NCBI GenBank assembly: GCA_023374045.1
Contig: CM041778.1
Span: 364,224,831-364,288,830 of the forward strand
DNA length: 64,000 bases
Direction: 5' to 3'
From: Limonium bicolor
Lineage: Eukaryota > Streptophyta > Magnoliopsida > Caryophyllales > Plumbaginaceae
Below are positions 45,267-57,511 of the stretch, in pieces. Position 1 is the stretch's first letter; every line of letters begins with the position of its first letter. The notes beneath the pieces are model-generated. The model worked only from the letters and a program-made list of their open reading frames with translations. It was not told the DNA's origin and did not search any database. The position numbers and the translations under genes were made by a program.

Positions 45267-47991
45267 CTAGGAGGTCTTGAAAAGACATATTGCAAATATA
45301 ATCATCCAGGTACCCCGGTTTGTGACTCGTTCTACTGGAACGCCGTAAGACAGTCTCTTGAACACTAGTACTTGTTTCTTCAACGGGTATTTGCTGATCA
45401 AGACTGAGAGTTACTCCTTCATCTGCTAGAATAATATTATCTTGGGTGACTTGCACATGATCCGTTTGCAAGTCAAAGTTAGGCTCTGTGAACGGGAAGA
45501 TATTAGTATGGAATTTCACATCTCTACAGACTTCTATCTCCCGTGTCATGATGCTTAACACCTTGTGTCCTTTCTTTCTCGGATCCTCACCAAGATACAC
45601 ACAGGCTTCTCCTCTTGGAGAAAACTTTCCTTCTTTGTTCTTGACAATTGTTTTGTAACACAGACACCCAAAAGGCTTTATCTGATCATAAGCGACCTTG
45701 TGATCATATAACGTTTCGTACGGTGTCCCTCCATCTAAAGCTTTAGTTGGAAGTCTGTTGATCAAATAGACTGCATGTAAAATGCACTCTCCCCAATAAA
45801 TTAGCGGTATATTCGATTGAAAGAATATAGCCCTTGCCGTTTCCAATAAGTATTTATGCTTTCTTTCCACGACTGCATTCTGTTGTGGTGTGTGAGCGCA
45901 AGTTGTTTGATGCACGATCCCTTCTTTAGCAAAGAAAGACTTTCCTTCTTTTGAACTTCCAAGTTCCTTGGCATTGTCAGTTCGTACAACTTTAACTTTG
46001 GTTTCAAACTGTCGTTCCATCAATCTGATAAAGTTGACTATTGCTTCCCAAGCTTCACTTTTCTGTTTTATGAGTTGCACCCATGTTACTCTGGTAAAAT
46101 CGTCTACGAAGCAAACGAAATGTTTGTATCCGTTATAAGTATCGGTTTTGAAAGGACCCCATACATCTATGTGCAGCATTTCAAGAGCCCTCTTGGTTTT
46201 AATAGACGAATCATTAAACGGTAACCGCTGAGCTCTACTCTTATAGCAAATGTCACAAGCGAAATCTGACACAAAATCTGTCTCTTTTATTAAACCCATT
46301 ACAACCAATTTTCTAAGTGGTACATGACCGAGTTTCACATGCAATTCTCTAACTTTTGGGCTGAGAACTCGTGACAGGCCCGCAACCCCTTCTGTCTCGT
46401 ATTGGGCTTCACTGCTCGAGTCTGCTAAATGCCGGTCCAAATGATCTGGATCCAAAACATACAATCCTCTGCAACCATGCCCCACTTTACTCTTTCGTCC
46501 CAAACGGTCCTGAAAATAACAGTAGCCAATATCAAACACCATGGTAGAACTCAGTTGCTCGGTTAATCTTCTGACTGAAACCATATTAAACATAAATTCC
46601 GGCACAAAAAGCACTCCCTTCAACCAAAAATTTCTTCCCAGTTTGATATCCCCTATTAATTTTACAGTTTGAGGTCTTCCGTCTGGGAGAATCACGATCT
46701 TCTTCCCCTGCAGGTTTCTCCAATTCACGAACAAGGAACTAGCTCCTGACATATGGTCAGTCGCACCCGAGTCGACAATCCACCTTCCTTCAAAATCGTT
46801 GTGAATGTCTTTGCTTGTAAAACAATATTTGTAAGTACATAGATTAGGGTTACCTGAGAAGTTACTGTAACTAATTTCCTCTGCCTTACTTCCAGATGCT
46901 CGAATTAGCTCGGAAATTTGTTGTAATTGCTTCGGTGTGAACCCGTCGCCTTTACTGTCTTCTCCGCCTTTACTGTCTTCTCCTTCTCCATTCTTTTCTT
47001 CGAATTTTGCTGAATTTGCGAAGCCCTTCTTCTTACGGGCTAAAACATTATCCCTTCCATGTAAACTGTAACACTCCGCTTCGACATGCCCAGATTTGTT
47101 GCAATACGTACACTTTTGCCTCTGGAAACAGTTCTCAAAGACATGACCGGTCTTCTTGCAGAGAGTACAGGTAGCCTTCTTCCTTTCAAAAGAACTCTTG
47201 CTGTTAGGGTTTCTGACTTTGTCTGTGTTGGTGATTCTGTAGCTATGGAACGACATGCCTTCCTCCCTCTGATTATTTCGCCCGCGCTGCTCCTCTTCTT
47301 GGATGACCAAGGAGTAAGCCTTCTCAAGACTGGGAGGGTTTTCCATGGCAAAGATTTGACCACGAATGGTTAAATAATCGCGACTAAGCCCCATTAGGAA
47401 GTGGACAAGCTTGTCTTCCTCATCGCTCTGTTTGACGGCCTTATTGATCCCGCAAGTGCATCCTCCACAGGTACACCTTTTCGGCGGTTTCGTTTGTTCC
47501 AATTCCTCCCATATTTGCTTTAAACGATTGAAGTAGTCTGCAACAGACTCATCTTCTTGCTTAATCTCCCCCAAATTCTGCTTCAGACGATGTATCACCG
47601 CCAAATTGCTGTGTTGATAGCGCTCACAAACTTGATCCCAAATTTCTTTTGGGTCGTCTGAGTAACGCACGCCTCCAATCACGCTCTTGCCCAATGAATT
47701 TTTTATCCAAGACGCCACAAGGGAACAAGAACGCTCCCAGGCTGCTAAGCGTAAGGTTTCATTCTCCTCTGGTTTCTTGACCTTCCCAGTTACAAACCCA
47801 TACTTATTTTTGGATTTGAGTGCAGTGACCATGTCAAACTTCCACTCAAGAAAACCGATTCCATCGAATTTGGAAGCAAGATTCAGACTTGGGCTTTCGG
47901 CCGGGTGGACATACAAGGGGTCATTGATGTCGATAATACTGGTGTTTGAAGTTGTGGAAAGAGCCTCCTTTCCCTTTGCATCATTCGCCAT
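45235..47991 (-). CDS. Copia-C gag-protease-integrase polyprotein (N-terminal 918 codons)
   Basis: An intact frame of 918 codons whose start is the first ATG after the primer site. Residues about 24-70 are the gag-like copia N-terminal region (DPLYVHPAESPSL). Two zinc knuckles occupy 275-288 and 294-307. The protease has Asp407-Ser408-Gly409 (WIVDSGATDHM). Integrase has the zinc site His551, His556, Cys579, Cys582 and the catalytic triad Asp609, Asp672, Glu709. A duplicated EDSKG lies near 338-347. All catalytic residues seen are present. The frame ends early because of a frameshift before RT. The proteins would act in cytoplasmic particles and then at the chromosome. Confidence 0.92.
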   Translation of the reverse strand: MANDAKGKEALSTTSNTSIIDINDPLYVHPAESPSLNLASKFDGIGFLEWKFDMVTALKSKNKYGFVTGKVKKPEENETLRLAAWERSCSLVASWIKNSLGKSVIGGVRYSDDPKEIWDQVCERYQHSNLAVIHRLKQNLGEIKQEDESVADYFNRLKQIWEELEQTKPPKRCTCGGCTCGINKAVKQSDEEDKLVHFLMGLSRDYLTIRGQIFAMENPPSLEKAYSLVIQEEEQRGRNNQREEGMSFHSYRITNTDKVRNPNSKSSFERKKATCTLCKKTGHVFENCFQRQKCTYCNKSGHVEAECYSLHGRDNVLARKKKGFANSAKFEEKNGEGEDSKGGEDSKGDGFTPKQLQQISELIRASGSKAEEISYSNFSGNPNLCTYKYCFTSKDIHNDFEGRWIVDSGATDHMSGASSLFVNWRNLQGKKIVILPDGRPQTVKLIGDIKLGRNFWLKGVLFVPEFMFNMVSVRRLTEQLSSTMVFDIGYCYFQDRLGRKSKVGHGCRGLYVLDPDHLDRHLADSSSEAQYETEGVAGLSRVLSPKVRELHVKLGHVPLRKLVVMGLIKETDFVSDFACDICYKSRAQRLPFNDSSIKTKRALEMLHIDVWGPFKTDTYNGYKHFVCFVDDFTRVTWVQLIKQKSEAWEAIVNFIRLMERQFETKVKVVRTDNAKELGSSKEGKSFFAKEGIVHQTTCAHTPQQNAVVERKHKYLLETARAIFFQSNIPLIYWGECILHAVYLINRLPTKALDGGTPYETLYDHKVAYDQIKPFGCLCYKTIVKNKEGKFSPRGEACVYLGEDPRKKGHKVLSIMTREIEVCRDVKFHTNIFPFTEPNFDLQTDHVQVTQDNIILADEGVTLSLDQQIPVEETSTSVQETVLRRSSRTSHKPGYLDDYICNMSFQDLLDASIYQQGDL

Positions 47992-48043
47992 GACTACTGA
48001 TTAGAATTAGAGTGTGATTATGGAAAAGCTGTGTAACCTGATT

Positions 48044-48055
48044 GCTCTGATACCA
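48044..48055 (-). promoter_or_regulatory. Copia-C primer-binding site
   Basis: Minus strand TGGTATCAGAGC immediately next to the 5' LTR; complements initiator-Met-tRNA. Confidence 0.9.
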
Positions 48056-48328
48056 TATTGGTTTTATAGTATGTAGTTGTATTGTGTTTGTATGTAGCAG
48101 CGGATATTAGGAAGCCATAAAGAAAGCATCTCTGTATATTGATTGTAGATTGTTTAATACAAACCTAACAGCCGTTAATATGTATATATATACTGTTGCT
48201 AGAGATAAATATGTGATAAAGATAAAAACAGATAAAAACTGCTAAACTAATTAAAAGGTTATGTGACCTAATCAACTAGCTAATGCCATCACTGGGCTTA
48301 GGGTTGGACTAGGCCCAATATCCCAACA
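48056..48328 (-). repeat. Copia-C 5' LTR
   Basis: 273 bp, one base different from 43290-43562 (G against A in AGATT(A/G)TTTAAT). A TATA-like TATATATA lies at about 48183-48192. Confidence 0.95.
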
Positions 48329-51300
48329 GTGGGTAAGATCAAGAAAAGAGGAGAGTCATCGGTGGGCGGCAGAGGAGATTTTCTTTCATCCTGTAATGAC
48401 GGTTTGAAGGCAAGAGCTCGTAAGAGCTGGGCAGTAAACTAACGGCGACAAGAATGGGAGTAGGACCAGGCTTTCATGGTGAGATTTGGAAGATAAACCC
48501 ACCTCCAAACCATATGTAAGAGCGTGATTTAAATTTAAACAAATCTAACTACCGTTTTCTTTATGCTATTTTAAAGTTTCGGTTTAAAGGTGAATACAAG
48601 GGAATTACATAATTAGTTCCAAAGAAAAATATCATAAATCATTAGTTTGTATGCTACCGATAACTACCTTTAGGACTGATTTTGTGTTAATTCGTAAGTT
48701 TGGGTAATATACTGGAGATTAAGTGTCGATTTGTGAATTCTAATACCTGACTTGGTAGTCTTGGTAGTTGTTGTGAAATGGAGTAGTTCACTAATCAGAA
48801 AAGAATGAGCAAAGAAAACCATTAAACTGTCACTTCGTAAATTTCAGGGTTTTCATTAGTGATATGTGTGTCGTGGTGAGTTGGTAATCGGTGCCAATTG
48901 AGTGACAGTGTTATCCATAAATCTGACAAGAGTGGCTTGAATATAAGTGTTGAGTCTTTATTCTTAGATTAATTATGATTAAGTCAAAACTAAGCGCTAT
49001 TTTGTGCGTTAATAAAGACCGAGTTGGACTTGAGATAAAGAAGTAAAAATAAGCTTAAAGACAAACTAGTGTGTTTAATCACACATTCTGAACTTCCGGT
49101 TCTGATGTAGTAGGATTCGGTTGGTCATATTAAGTTAATCTGAAAAATTGAATTATTTTGGGTTAGGTGGAATTTAAAATTATTGGAGTCAAATGTAAGT
49201 GCCGGGTTGAGTAAGTAAGGTTAATTAGGTTAATTTATGAATTTTGGATGAATTTAATAAGTGTTTAGAAGTTGAAATAACAATTTATAAAGTTTTGGGG
49301 TGAAATCGTAATTTATAAAAGTTCATGTGAAAATCTAGAATTTTAATTGGGGCGGAAACTTAATTAATGGAAATTTATATGCCATTTGAAATTTAAGGAA
49401 ATTAAATATTAAAACTATAGTTTATAGTTAATATATATTTGAAGTTTTTGGGGTTAAAATGTAATTATGAGAAGTTATTGGTCAAAACCGAAAGGTTATG
49501 GTATGATTTAGAAATTATAAAAGTTATAAGGTGTTCAAATAATAATTACCGAATTTATAGTGGTGGTTTAGTGAATTAATTATTTAAGGAAATAAAACTA
49601 TGTACTATAATGTATTTTGGAGTATAAAGTAAAGTTTATGAAATAAATGAGATTAAAAATATATGTAGGTCCTATATGGATATTTAAGATATTTAGAAAA
49701 GAAAACTATGATTTAAGGATTTATGGAATTAAAACTATATGATATACAAGCACAAGTAATTTACTTGTAAAAGGTATAATATTATTTGGGTTTAGTTTGT
49801 AAATAATAAATATATGTTAATAACATGTCCATGTATGACATGTAAATATAAATTGAGATTTATTAAGAGGTTATGTCATTTAGATAATTATATATAAATA
49901 ACATAAATAATACATGTGTGTGAAATATATATATATATTAGATTTTCAAGTAAATCAAAAGGGAATGAGAATAAGTGATTAAGGGATTAAAACTATGGTT
50001 ATATAGTTATAAGGAATTTAATTGTAACCAATAAATATAATTTATGGTTAAGAGGAGAATAACAAAGAATTATAAGAATATAATGTCCAAGTGTGACATA
50101 TAAATATAGTTAAGGAATTATAAAGTTGTTATGTCACTTAGACAATTAAAAATAAATAACAAATATAGTGCATGAATAAATATGTATATATATTTATACA
50201 TTAAAAGATTTAGAAATACCACAAGGAGTGACAATAAGTTATACATCCAATCATAAGGTAATTAAAAGAAATTACCACACAATATAAGTCTTATAAGTTA
50301 GGACTACATGTTTTGGAAATATATAAGTACCTTAATTAATTATAAGGGAAAGAGGTTAAAAGAACTACCTAAATATAAAGGAATAAACCTCACATGAAAT
50401 AACGAATATGAAATCGTTTCATGAAACAATAAAATTATTATACGAGAGTTACATAAATTAACACTCTCAAATTAATCCTATTTCTAGGACATTGTTTGAC
50501 CAGACGTTGACCGGGAACTAAACAAGTACAGTCTACGGTGAACGGTATGGAATTATTGCAGTCTTCTTTCTATCGGATTACACCGGCTTGTGTGCTATCT
50601 GTTGTTTGAATTAACGACCAAGATAATTAATGTAAAATGTTGTTTACTCTTGTGCGCTGTTGTATTATTCTATGTGCGTGAATGATGTTGTCTACTACGT
50701 GTATGTCCCACGCATACAAACACTACTATACCAGTGGATTAAATACCTGCGCTTCAGTATACCGAGGACTTGTACTCAAGTCTCTCACTAACTTCACTTT
50801 ATAACAAACGTCATTATCCTAAACGTGATAATTGACAATACACATTGTGTTCTTGTTTAACGTCTTAATATGACACTTAACAACTCTATACTTCGAGGAC
50901 GAGGAGCCCAGTTCGATCTGGCCATGCATGCTACAGGAGCTGTACCTGTCTCAGGTCGTCTCCTATCTACGTCGCGACGGAACATTTCAGTTGGGAGGAA
51001 GACTCTATTCCTCTCGGGTTTCTAATGCCCATCAGTTCAGTTTGAGGAAGACTTCATTCCTCTAGTGGGATTCTATTTCTCACGCCTCTCAGTTCAGGGT
51101 TTAACTACGTTATCTCCTGGGGTTTTTATACCCAACCTTTCAATCTTAACGAGGTCACTATACCTTCACTATTTGAGATATTCAGTTATACCTGTTAGTC
51201 CCATTGTGTGGACCGACTATCATTTAAGGATTTCAGTTAAGCTAACTTGACCTTCTGAAGTCTTGTTCTATGTGACATTTTTGTCCTTGTGTGGATACTT

Positions 51301-51757
51301 GATATTATCATGCTATGCTTATTTACAGCTTTATAAATGAACTGCATGTATTCGACAATTAGTTGGTGTGGCCCAGTAGCTTGTGGGCTGCACGATTTCA
51401 TACCGGCAAATTATTTTGCTGAGCCGTTTCATGGCTAAATAATTCCAGGTACCTGAAGAATGAAGAGATTGCCCGACCGAGTGTAGGTGGGGTAGAATTA
51501 AGACATGGGTTTTTACCACCGGTGTCATCTTACAGTATTGTACTTTTATTATTTTCTTCTGTTGTTTTAAGAGGTTTGTATTCAGTACTCAGACCGCATC
51601 ATTTGTAAATTAAGTTGGAGTAGCCTTGTTAGTCACATGGGTGACTAGCGGCATTGTAGCACCACCCGTTGTTATGTATATATTTTCCGCTGTATTTCTA
51701 GTTATTTTTGGGAGCTACCATCGTTCAGGTTATTGGATTTCGGGTTGGGGTGTTACA
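48329..51757 (+). mobile_element. LARD4 LTR, second part
   Basis: Continuation of the LTR split by Copia-C; it ends GGGTTGGGGTGTTACA. Reversed, its last part matches the other LARD LTRs: a CAGCGGAAA-like motif, then the conserved hairpin at 51628-51649 and CTAACAAGGCTACT. The interior 48500-50450 is very AT-rich with a diverged duplicated module (about 49805-50055 and 50056-50250, sharing ATGTCCA...TGACAT). No coding and no CCGAAC-type palindrome array was seen here. Confidence 0.75.
51628..51649. repeat. LTR hairpin, LARD4
   Basis: Arms GTTAGTCAC and GTGACTAGC with loop ATGG; one T-G wobble. It is the reversed equivalent of 6672-6693 and 53385-53406. Confidence 0.6.
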
Positions 51758-53282
51758 ATATATGAACAAACGTTAATGCTTACATTATCATGTAGCCATA
51801 CTCAACGCGCAGGGTCATGAAACCGGTAATTACTGAACCAGAATTTCCACCTGCATGCGCACTTGCTATTGCAAGCACTATGACAAGAAACCACTAAAAT
51901 TTCCATCTGTCTTGCGCACTTGACAGAGCAAGTGCTGCAGCTGCAACTACAACTACTACTACTACTAATTTTTAATCTCTTATTTTATATATCAAAATTT
52001 TCATACCTTTTTCATACAAACCTTAAGATTAGAAACATATGCAACCTCGGGAAGACCGTTAGTCCGACCACTGCAACTGAAGAAACTTAAAGCCACTGTG
52101 ATTGTAAACCACAGCAGTTTAATCGTTCGAGAATTGTCAGACAGGCTTATTAGCCAAATACCATCAGTGTATACCCGCATTTAATGCTAATCACTACAAG
52201 TGATGAATGTTTAGTCCTTATGGACAAGCATACCCTTTGTAGATGCACCACCGTCAGTAAGGATGGTTGGGAAGTGAAGAGCCAAGTTGCTCAAGCTATA
52301 TGCAATCTGCAATATATCCAATTTAACGGATGAGGGAATGAATATGAACTATGGATGAGATATGATCATGATAAACAAGGAGAATAGGAATATGTCTTGC
52401 ACTCAATGAGATCGAGATAGAAGTACCAATTTTGCTAAATATAGCACAGATTTTACTTACACCGGCTTATGGCACGAATTACCACTAATGCCACCAGGGC
52501 AATAGCACTTACAACAAGATAACCGATAACATGAACTAATAAACCAAAAAAGGGATATCCATCAAAGGAGATTGACAACATAATACTTCATAATACCCGT
52601 GTGACAGACATTACCAGTTTACTAAATGAGACATGGGATGACCGCACTCCGATAGGAGCATGTGGGTTTGACAGACTTATTTATGAGTTAGTCGGGTAAG
52701 TAGTAATGTATCAGTACGGTACCCCATGCAAGTAGACAAGTAGTGTTAGGAACACGAGAAGTAGTCAACTCCGTACTAAGGACAGTTATACAGATTACCT
52801 CGAAGATGGACGAGAAGAGCCGCAGTTAAACTAACGGGCTAGAGAAATGAGGAACCTTCAACAGAGAGCAGTAGACAGTATATAGTGAAGACAAGGAACC
52901 ATTCAAGGACGTGAAACACTAAGGATAGGAACATGGAAACCCATTATGGACGAATAATATGTAGAACCTCATAAGGATCGAGCAAATTCTTGCAATCCAA
53001 AGGAAATCTACCAGATGATGTGAACATAAACGCGTGACTACGCAATGAGAGAGACAAAGCTAATATACTAGCAGATATCTTAAGCAAGGAACAATAGACT
53101 TGAATGTACCACTCACAATAATTTGCTCATCTTATCTGTTTGACTCATTAATATTAGCTGCTGAGAGTTTACGCCTCTGCACTCTGTAGGACTGAGTGTT
53201 TTGGTGTTGCACTGTGTAGTTATAATCTAGTGGGAAACGGAAGATGTAATGGATATCACACGAGTGTGTATCAAGACTACAA
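51758..53282 (+). mobile_element. LARD4 internal domain remnant
   Basis: Several pieces match the LARD1/LARD2 cores in reverse orientation and in the expected order: hairpins at 51860-51879 and 51916-51935 (arms GCACTTG/CAAGTGC), 52640-52745 (GACCGCACTCCGATAGGAGC, GGTAAGTAGTAATGTATCAG) and 53161-53218 (GTTTACGCCTCTGCACTCTG). No primer site follows the LTR, so that stretch has been lost, and spacing between blocks is compressed. LARD2 begins at 53283, splitting this core. No coding. Confidence 0.7.
53161..53218. repeat. Conserved LARD core block, copy 3 (reversed)
   Basis: Reverse complement of the block at 3899-3978. The shared part includes ACACTCAGTC(A/C)TACAGAGTGC and GAGGCGTAAAC. The outer bases have diverged. 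Confidence 0.7.
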
Positions 53283-53384
53283 TGTAACACCCCTACCATT
53301 AATACCGTGCTTACTGTCCAATCTCCTTACACATCAGATACACGCAGCGGATACATACTTACATAATGTGGGTGATACAATACC

Positions 53385-53406
53385 GTTAGTCACCCACGTG
53401 ACTAAC
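53385..53406. repeat. Covarying LTR hairpin, LARD2 left LTR
   Basis: Arms GTTAGTCAC and GTGACTAAC, loop CCAC. Compared with LARD1 one base pair differs on both arms (T-A instead of C-G). The identical hairpin is at 63237-63258 in the right LTR. Confidence 0.7.
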
Positions 53407-54940
53407 AAGGCTACTACTGCTACATACAACATCGGTCTGATGGACCGGAATCCCGAGTACTACACATCTATAATACATACTCCATTCATCAAACAAATAC
53501 AACAATGCTCCATTCAATACTTACTCCTCCTCAATCCATACAATACAATATACTTCACCGAGTCTACTAGGATCCTTATACATTTATAATGTCTCTTCCA
53601 AGTTCATACATACTCTCTAGGAGTCTACGTCTACCCATTTTCTCACACTATTTACTTCCTAAGTACAAGGGTGTGCCTCCGGTCTCTTCCTTGACCATAT
53701 TCGCTTCGGGTACCTGCACACAAAAAATGTCCCCCGAAGGGGTCAGCTTTCGCCGAGCATGATAACCGCATACCCCGCGTACTAGTGAGGGTACGCCGAC
53801 CACTTGGTCGAATACATGCGGTTCGTTTTCATACAAACATACATGCATACATGCTCTTATACACAATGTTACAATACACTACGCAAGACATACACACATA
53901 CATACACTTCAGTACATACACGAAGTCCAACATAACCATTCAATACATACTTACCTTTTTCCGAATTACACATACACATATACAGTTCTTGTTAGCTTCA
54001 TTGGTCCACCCGGGTTAATCGGGTGGAGATTATTCTTTTACTCGTTACTTCATACATACGCATACATACTCATACTCATACATACTTACGGATCCATACT
54101 TACTTACTCTTACTCTTACTCAAGTTAAGTCGTCGGGACCTCCGGCCCTGGGGACTACTCCGTCCCACCTCCGGGATTTACTTGACTCACCAATCCGGGA
54201 TGCTACCCATTTAAGGGATTTGGGCCGCGGACCAGTTTAAGAGTCAGGAATTGCAGCCAACCTCTTGTGACTCCGCATCCTCACGCGTGGCCGAAGCTAT
54301 ATCGGACTTCTACTCATTCCGGTTTACTCACTTAAGTTAGGAGTTAGGTAGTTAGGAATTAGCAGAAGTCAACATTCAAGCCACAATAATACAATACCCA
54401 TATACCCTACATACAAATACATTACATTATACAAGTACACTACAAAATACAATACACTTCATCATCATTCATATGTTTCATGAATTATACAAACTATTGT
54501 TCAAGACAAATATCAAGAACAATGTAAACAAGCACAAGTAGGTGCAATATAGTCCGATTCATGCATTTATCTTATTAGGTGATCAAATAAGCACACAAAT
54601 CGGGGTAACCAGATTAGGATACAGGGCATGAAGAAATCATACCTTTCACCGTTGTACTTGTATCCCAACGTTCCTCCGGTGTTCTCAAATCAAACCTATT
54701 ATATATACATACAGTTGAATGATTAATCTATCTCATCATTAACTAACCGATTACTCTTACGTTTACTAATCCATACTTACTAAGTCTTGCATTACAATAC
54801 TTACATTTTATTTACTTACTCCTAATTACTTAACAATGGTTTACTTACCTATATATGCACATATGTATAGGTGGGTATACATATACATACATACATATAC
54901 TAACCATAGTCTTATAGTTTTTTTTTTTGAAAGTTTTGAC

Positions 54941-55341
54941 CCGACCGAACTTGCGACCGACCTTGCAAGTTCGGTCCAAGTCAGTAGGCTACATCGGGTG
55001 AAATTTCCAGGGCCGACCGACCTTGTAAGTCCGTCCCAAGGTCGGTCCATTCCAGTGAGTTACTTAACGGAAAATTTTAGCCCGACCTTGGACCTTGCAA
55101 GTCCGGTCGCAAGGTCGGTCCATTCCAGTAAGTTACAAGACGGAAAAATTTTGCGTCGACCGACCTTGCAAGTCCGGTCGCAAGGTCGGTCCATTCCAGT
55201 AGGTTACAGACGGGAGAATTTCTCTGGTCCGACCGAACTTGCAAGTCCGGTCGCAAGTTCGGTCCATTCCAGAAGCTTTCCCGTCTTGTAAATCTGGGCT
55301 CGACCGACCTTGCAAGTTCGGTCCCAAGGTCGGTCCGGCCC
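54941..55341. repeat. Palindrome array in LARD2 LTR, six units of about 72 bp
   Basis: Units begin near 54941, 55013, 55082, 55157, 55229 and 55301 (spacing 72, 69, 75, 72, 72). Each has opposed segments CCGACCGACCTTGCAAG and CAAGGTCGGTCC, then ATTCCAGTAGGTTAC-like spacer. It is the longest of the three LTR arrays. Confidence 0.85.
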
Positions 55342-57511
55342 AGTATTTGCATTTTTATTTCTGTTTTCAGTCCTATACTTTGCCCATTGTTTCTCCAATC
55401 TTCCTACATGTAATCCCACATGTTTAGACACTACCTAGGCCCCTCAAATTGCCTTAGTTCATCCACCAAATTCTTTACTAAATCCATCAATCCACTTACA
55501 CAATTTCATCACTTCCCTTCCACACTTACAACAATTTGCATCCTTCAATGCTACAGATTTTTGTTCCAACTTCTAACATCCAATACTTCCTCTACCAATG
55601 TCACTCCTAGCATCCCAAATACCTCCTCTTACCAAGCCAATTCATTTCCAAGCAATTGTACCATCTATACCCAAGTCCAACATTCACTTTACCAATTCCT
55701 ACACACTAATTTTCCTAACTTCTCCAAGGCATTTTTACACACTTTGCTACAGATTTTTACACTTCTTGTTTCTCATACTACAACTACCTCTTCATCACTA
55801 CTTAACATATCCACCCAGTCCAATATACACCTTGGTTCTCCCATTCACCAAGTCATTCTTAGATACATAATTCCTACCAAAATTTCGCCATAGTTCACCT
55901 ACTTTCCTTACTTCTCCACATATGCACTTTCTCATCAAATTCATTCCTAATCTAGCCACACCCATACAAGGGTCCTACCAGCACACAAAGCTATACAAAC
56001 CATCACAATACATCAATACTCCATCATGCATCAATACCAATACTCATACACAATATACTTGGCTCTAAGGCCTACAATTTACTTACTAGTTCCTAATACT
56101 CAAACTTCATAGACTTCAATACTAATACATTAGTTCGGGTTCTTTTATTTGTTTACCCATTCCATTACTCTAATGCATAAAATTAACATTCGTAGGAGCT
56201 CTTACCTTGAGCTTATAATTCCTTCATTTTTTTTCCACTTCCCTCTTCTCTTCCTTGTACAATCGATTTTGTGGGGAATGGAGTTGCCAAACTCCATTCC
56301 CATCACCCAAAGCATACAAAACAAGTATAATTAATATACTAACCCTTAGATTTATACTAACTCATTGAGATATTTTAAACAAATTTCTAGGGTTTACCTT
56401 TTGAAGCTTTTAGAGGGGTTTTAGCCCTTGGTTCAAGAAGGTGTTCTCACCACCATTGGAGGGTTGAAACAAAGCTCCAAAACAAGAGGAAAAACAAGGT
56501 GAGAGAGAGGGGAAAAATCGGTTATGCCCAAGAGATGGAGAAGAGTGAGGTCTTTCATGTAGATTTTTACCTTGTTGGAAAGAGGAGACTCCAAGCTCCA
56601 CAATGGTGTGCTTTTCTCTTCAAATGGGGAAAACCCATGGAGATGAAACTCATCCTTTTCGAATTTTGAAAAGAGAGAATGGTAGAGGAGGATGAGGGGA
56701 TTACAAATATGTAATTATTTTTGTGATTGGAGCTCAAATGGAAGTAGAGCATGGGAGAGAAGATGGAGAAGCCATGGTTGTAATGGGGAGCTCAAAATCG
56801 CAGCCACAAGGAGAAGAAAGAGAGGGAGTACGATGAGGGGAGGGAATGGGAGAGAGATAATGGAAAAGTGAGGTGAGATAGTAAGTAGATAAAGTAGCTT
56901 TTACTTTATTGTTTTTCTGCTTTTTGGCTCTCTTATTTAGTTAGCTAGTTACATGTGTGGGTGAGGGATATTTAACCCTTAATAACCGGCCCCCTTACAG
57001 TATACTAGCTGGAGCGTTTTTCGTCTTTTACAGAAAACGCTCGTTATTTTACCCGTTTTAGGTACTGTTCACTAACCGCCCGTTTTCCGGAATTTTCTCG
57101 TTTCTTTATTTTTTTGGTTATTAAGCTTCCATAAATGCTTAATAATATTTATTTAATGACTTATAATTTTTACGGGTTCGTTTGACCACTTAAAATCACG
57201 TTTTCGGGTCTTCTCGAAAAACGTGCGTTAAAGCTCTATTAGCGTTTTAATACATTATTTGGATCCGTTTTCTTCGGGTTGTTCCGTATATTATTTAGGT
57301 CTTATTAAACCTTTAGAATCCCTATAATACTCTAACCGAGGTCTCATACCTCCTATGGTTATTTAACGCTTATTTAGCGTTTTTCGCTTTTAAGCGTTTC
57401 TTTATTTCTTTTGGTTTTATTTTTCCTTACCAATATTACCAGGTACCATTAGGCCCTTAATTAAGTATTAGATAAATTTTAATCCCTATATTTAAGTTCG
57501 GGGTATTTCAA

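Larger units (their letters stand above)
43290..48328 (-). mobile_element. Copia-C, young Ty1/Copia element
   Basis: LTRs of 273 bp (43290-43562 and 48056-48328) differ by a single base, and the 5-bp duplicate GTGGG flanks it exactly (43285-43289 and 48329-48333). Primer site, gag, protease, integrase, RT, RNase H and polypurine tract are all in place on the minus strand; total length is 5039 bp. Coding is split by two frameshifts (near 45250 and 44925). It interrupts the LARD4 LTR. The insertion is one of the most recent events in the window. Confidence 0.95.
53283..57510 (-). mobile_element. LARD2 left (3') LTR, complete
   Basis: A 4228-bp LTR from TGTAACACCCC to GGGGTATTTCA. The first 0.86 kb repeats at 63135-64000 with a small number of substitutions and short indels (about 98 percent by eye). 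It contains the conserved hairpin (53385-53406), a palindrome array (54941-55341), CATA-rich low-complexity stretches (54035-54120 and 53820-53960) and a minus-strand leader region (56400-56930) with a CCGGCCCC box at 56985-56992. The preceding bases TACAA (53278-53282) should be a target duplicate. It is inserted in the LARD4 core. Confidence 0.85.

Noticed and set aside
41450..51762. Reading 41455-51757 as a solo LTR with target duplicates ATAGA and ATATA
   Set aside because: The five-mers match at four of five, but the sequence to the right (51758-53218) contains LARD core blocks in the expected order, so the LTR is still attached to a decayed internal domain.
54836..55431. Overlapping frames across the LARD2 palindrome array (up to about 150 codons)
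   Set aside because: The array is free of stops on both strands because of its repeat composition; its 72-bp period, a multiple of three, explains the repeated peptide pattern.
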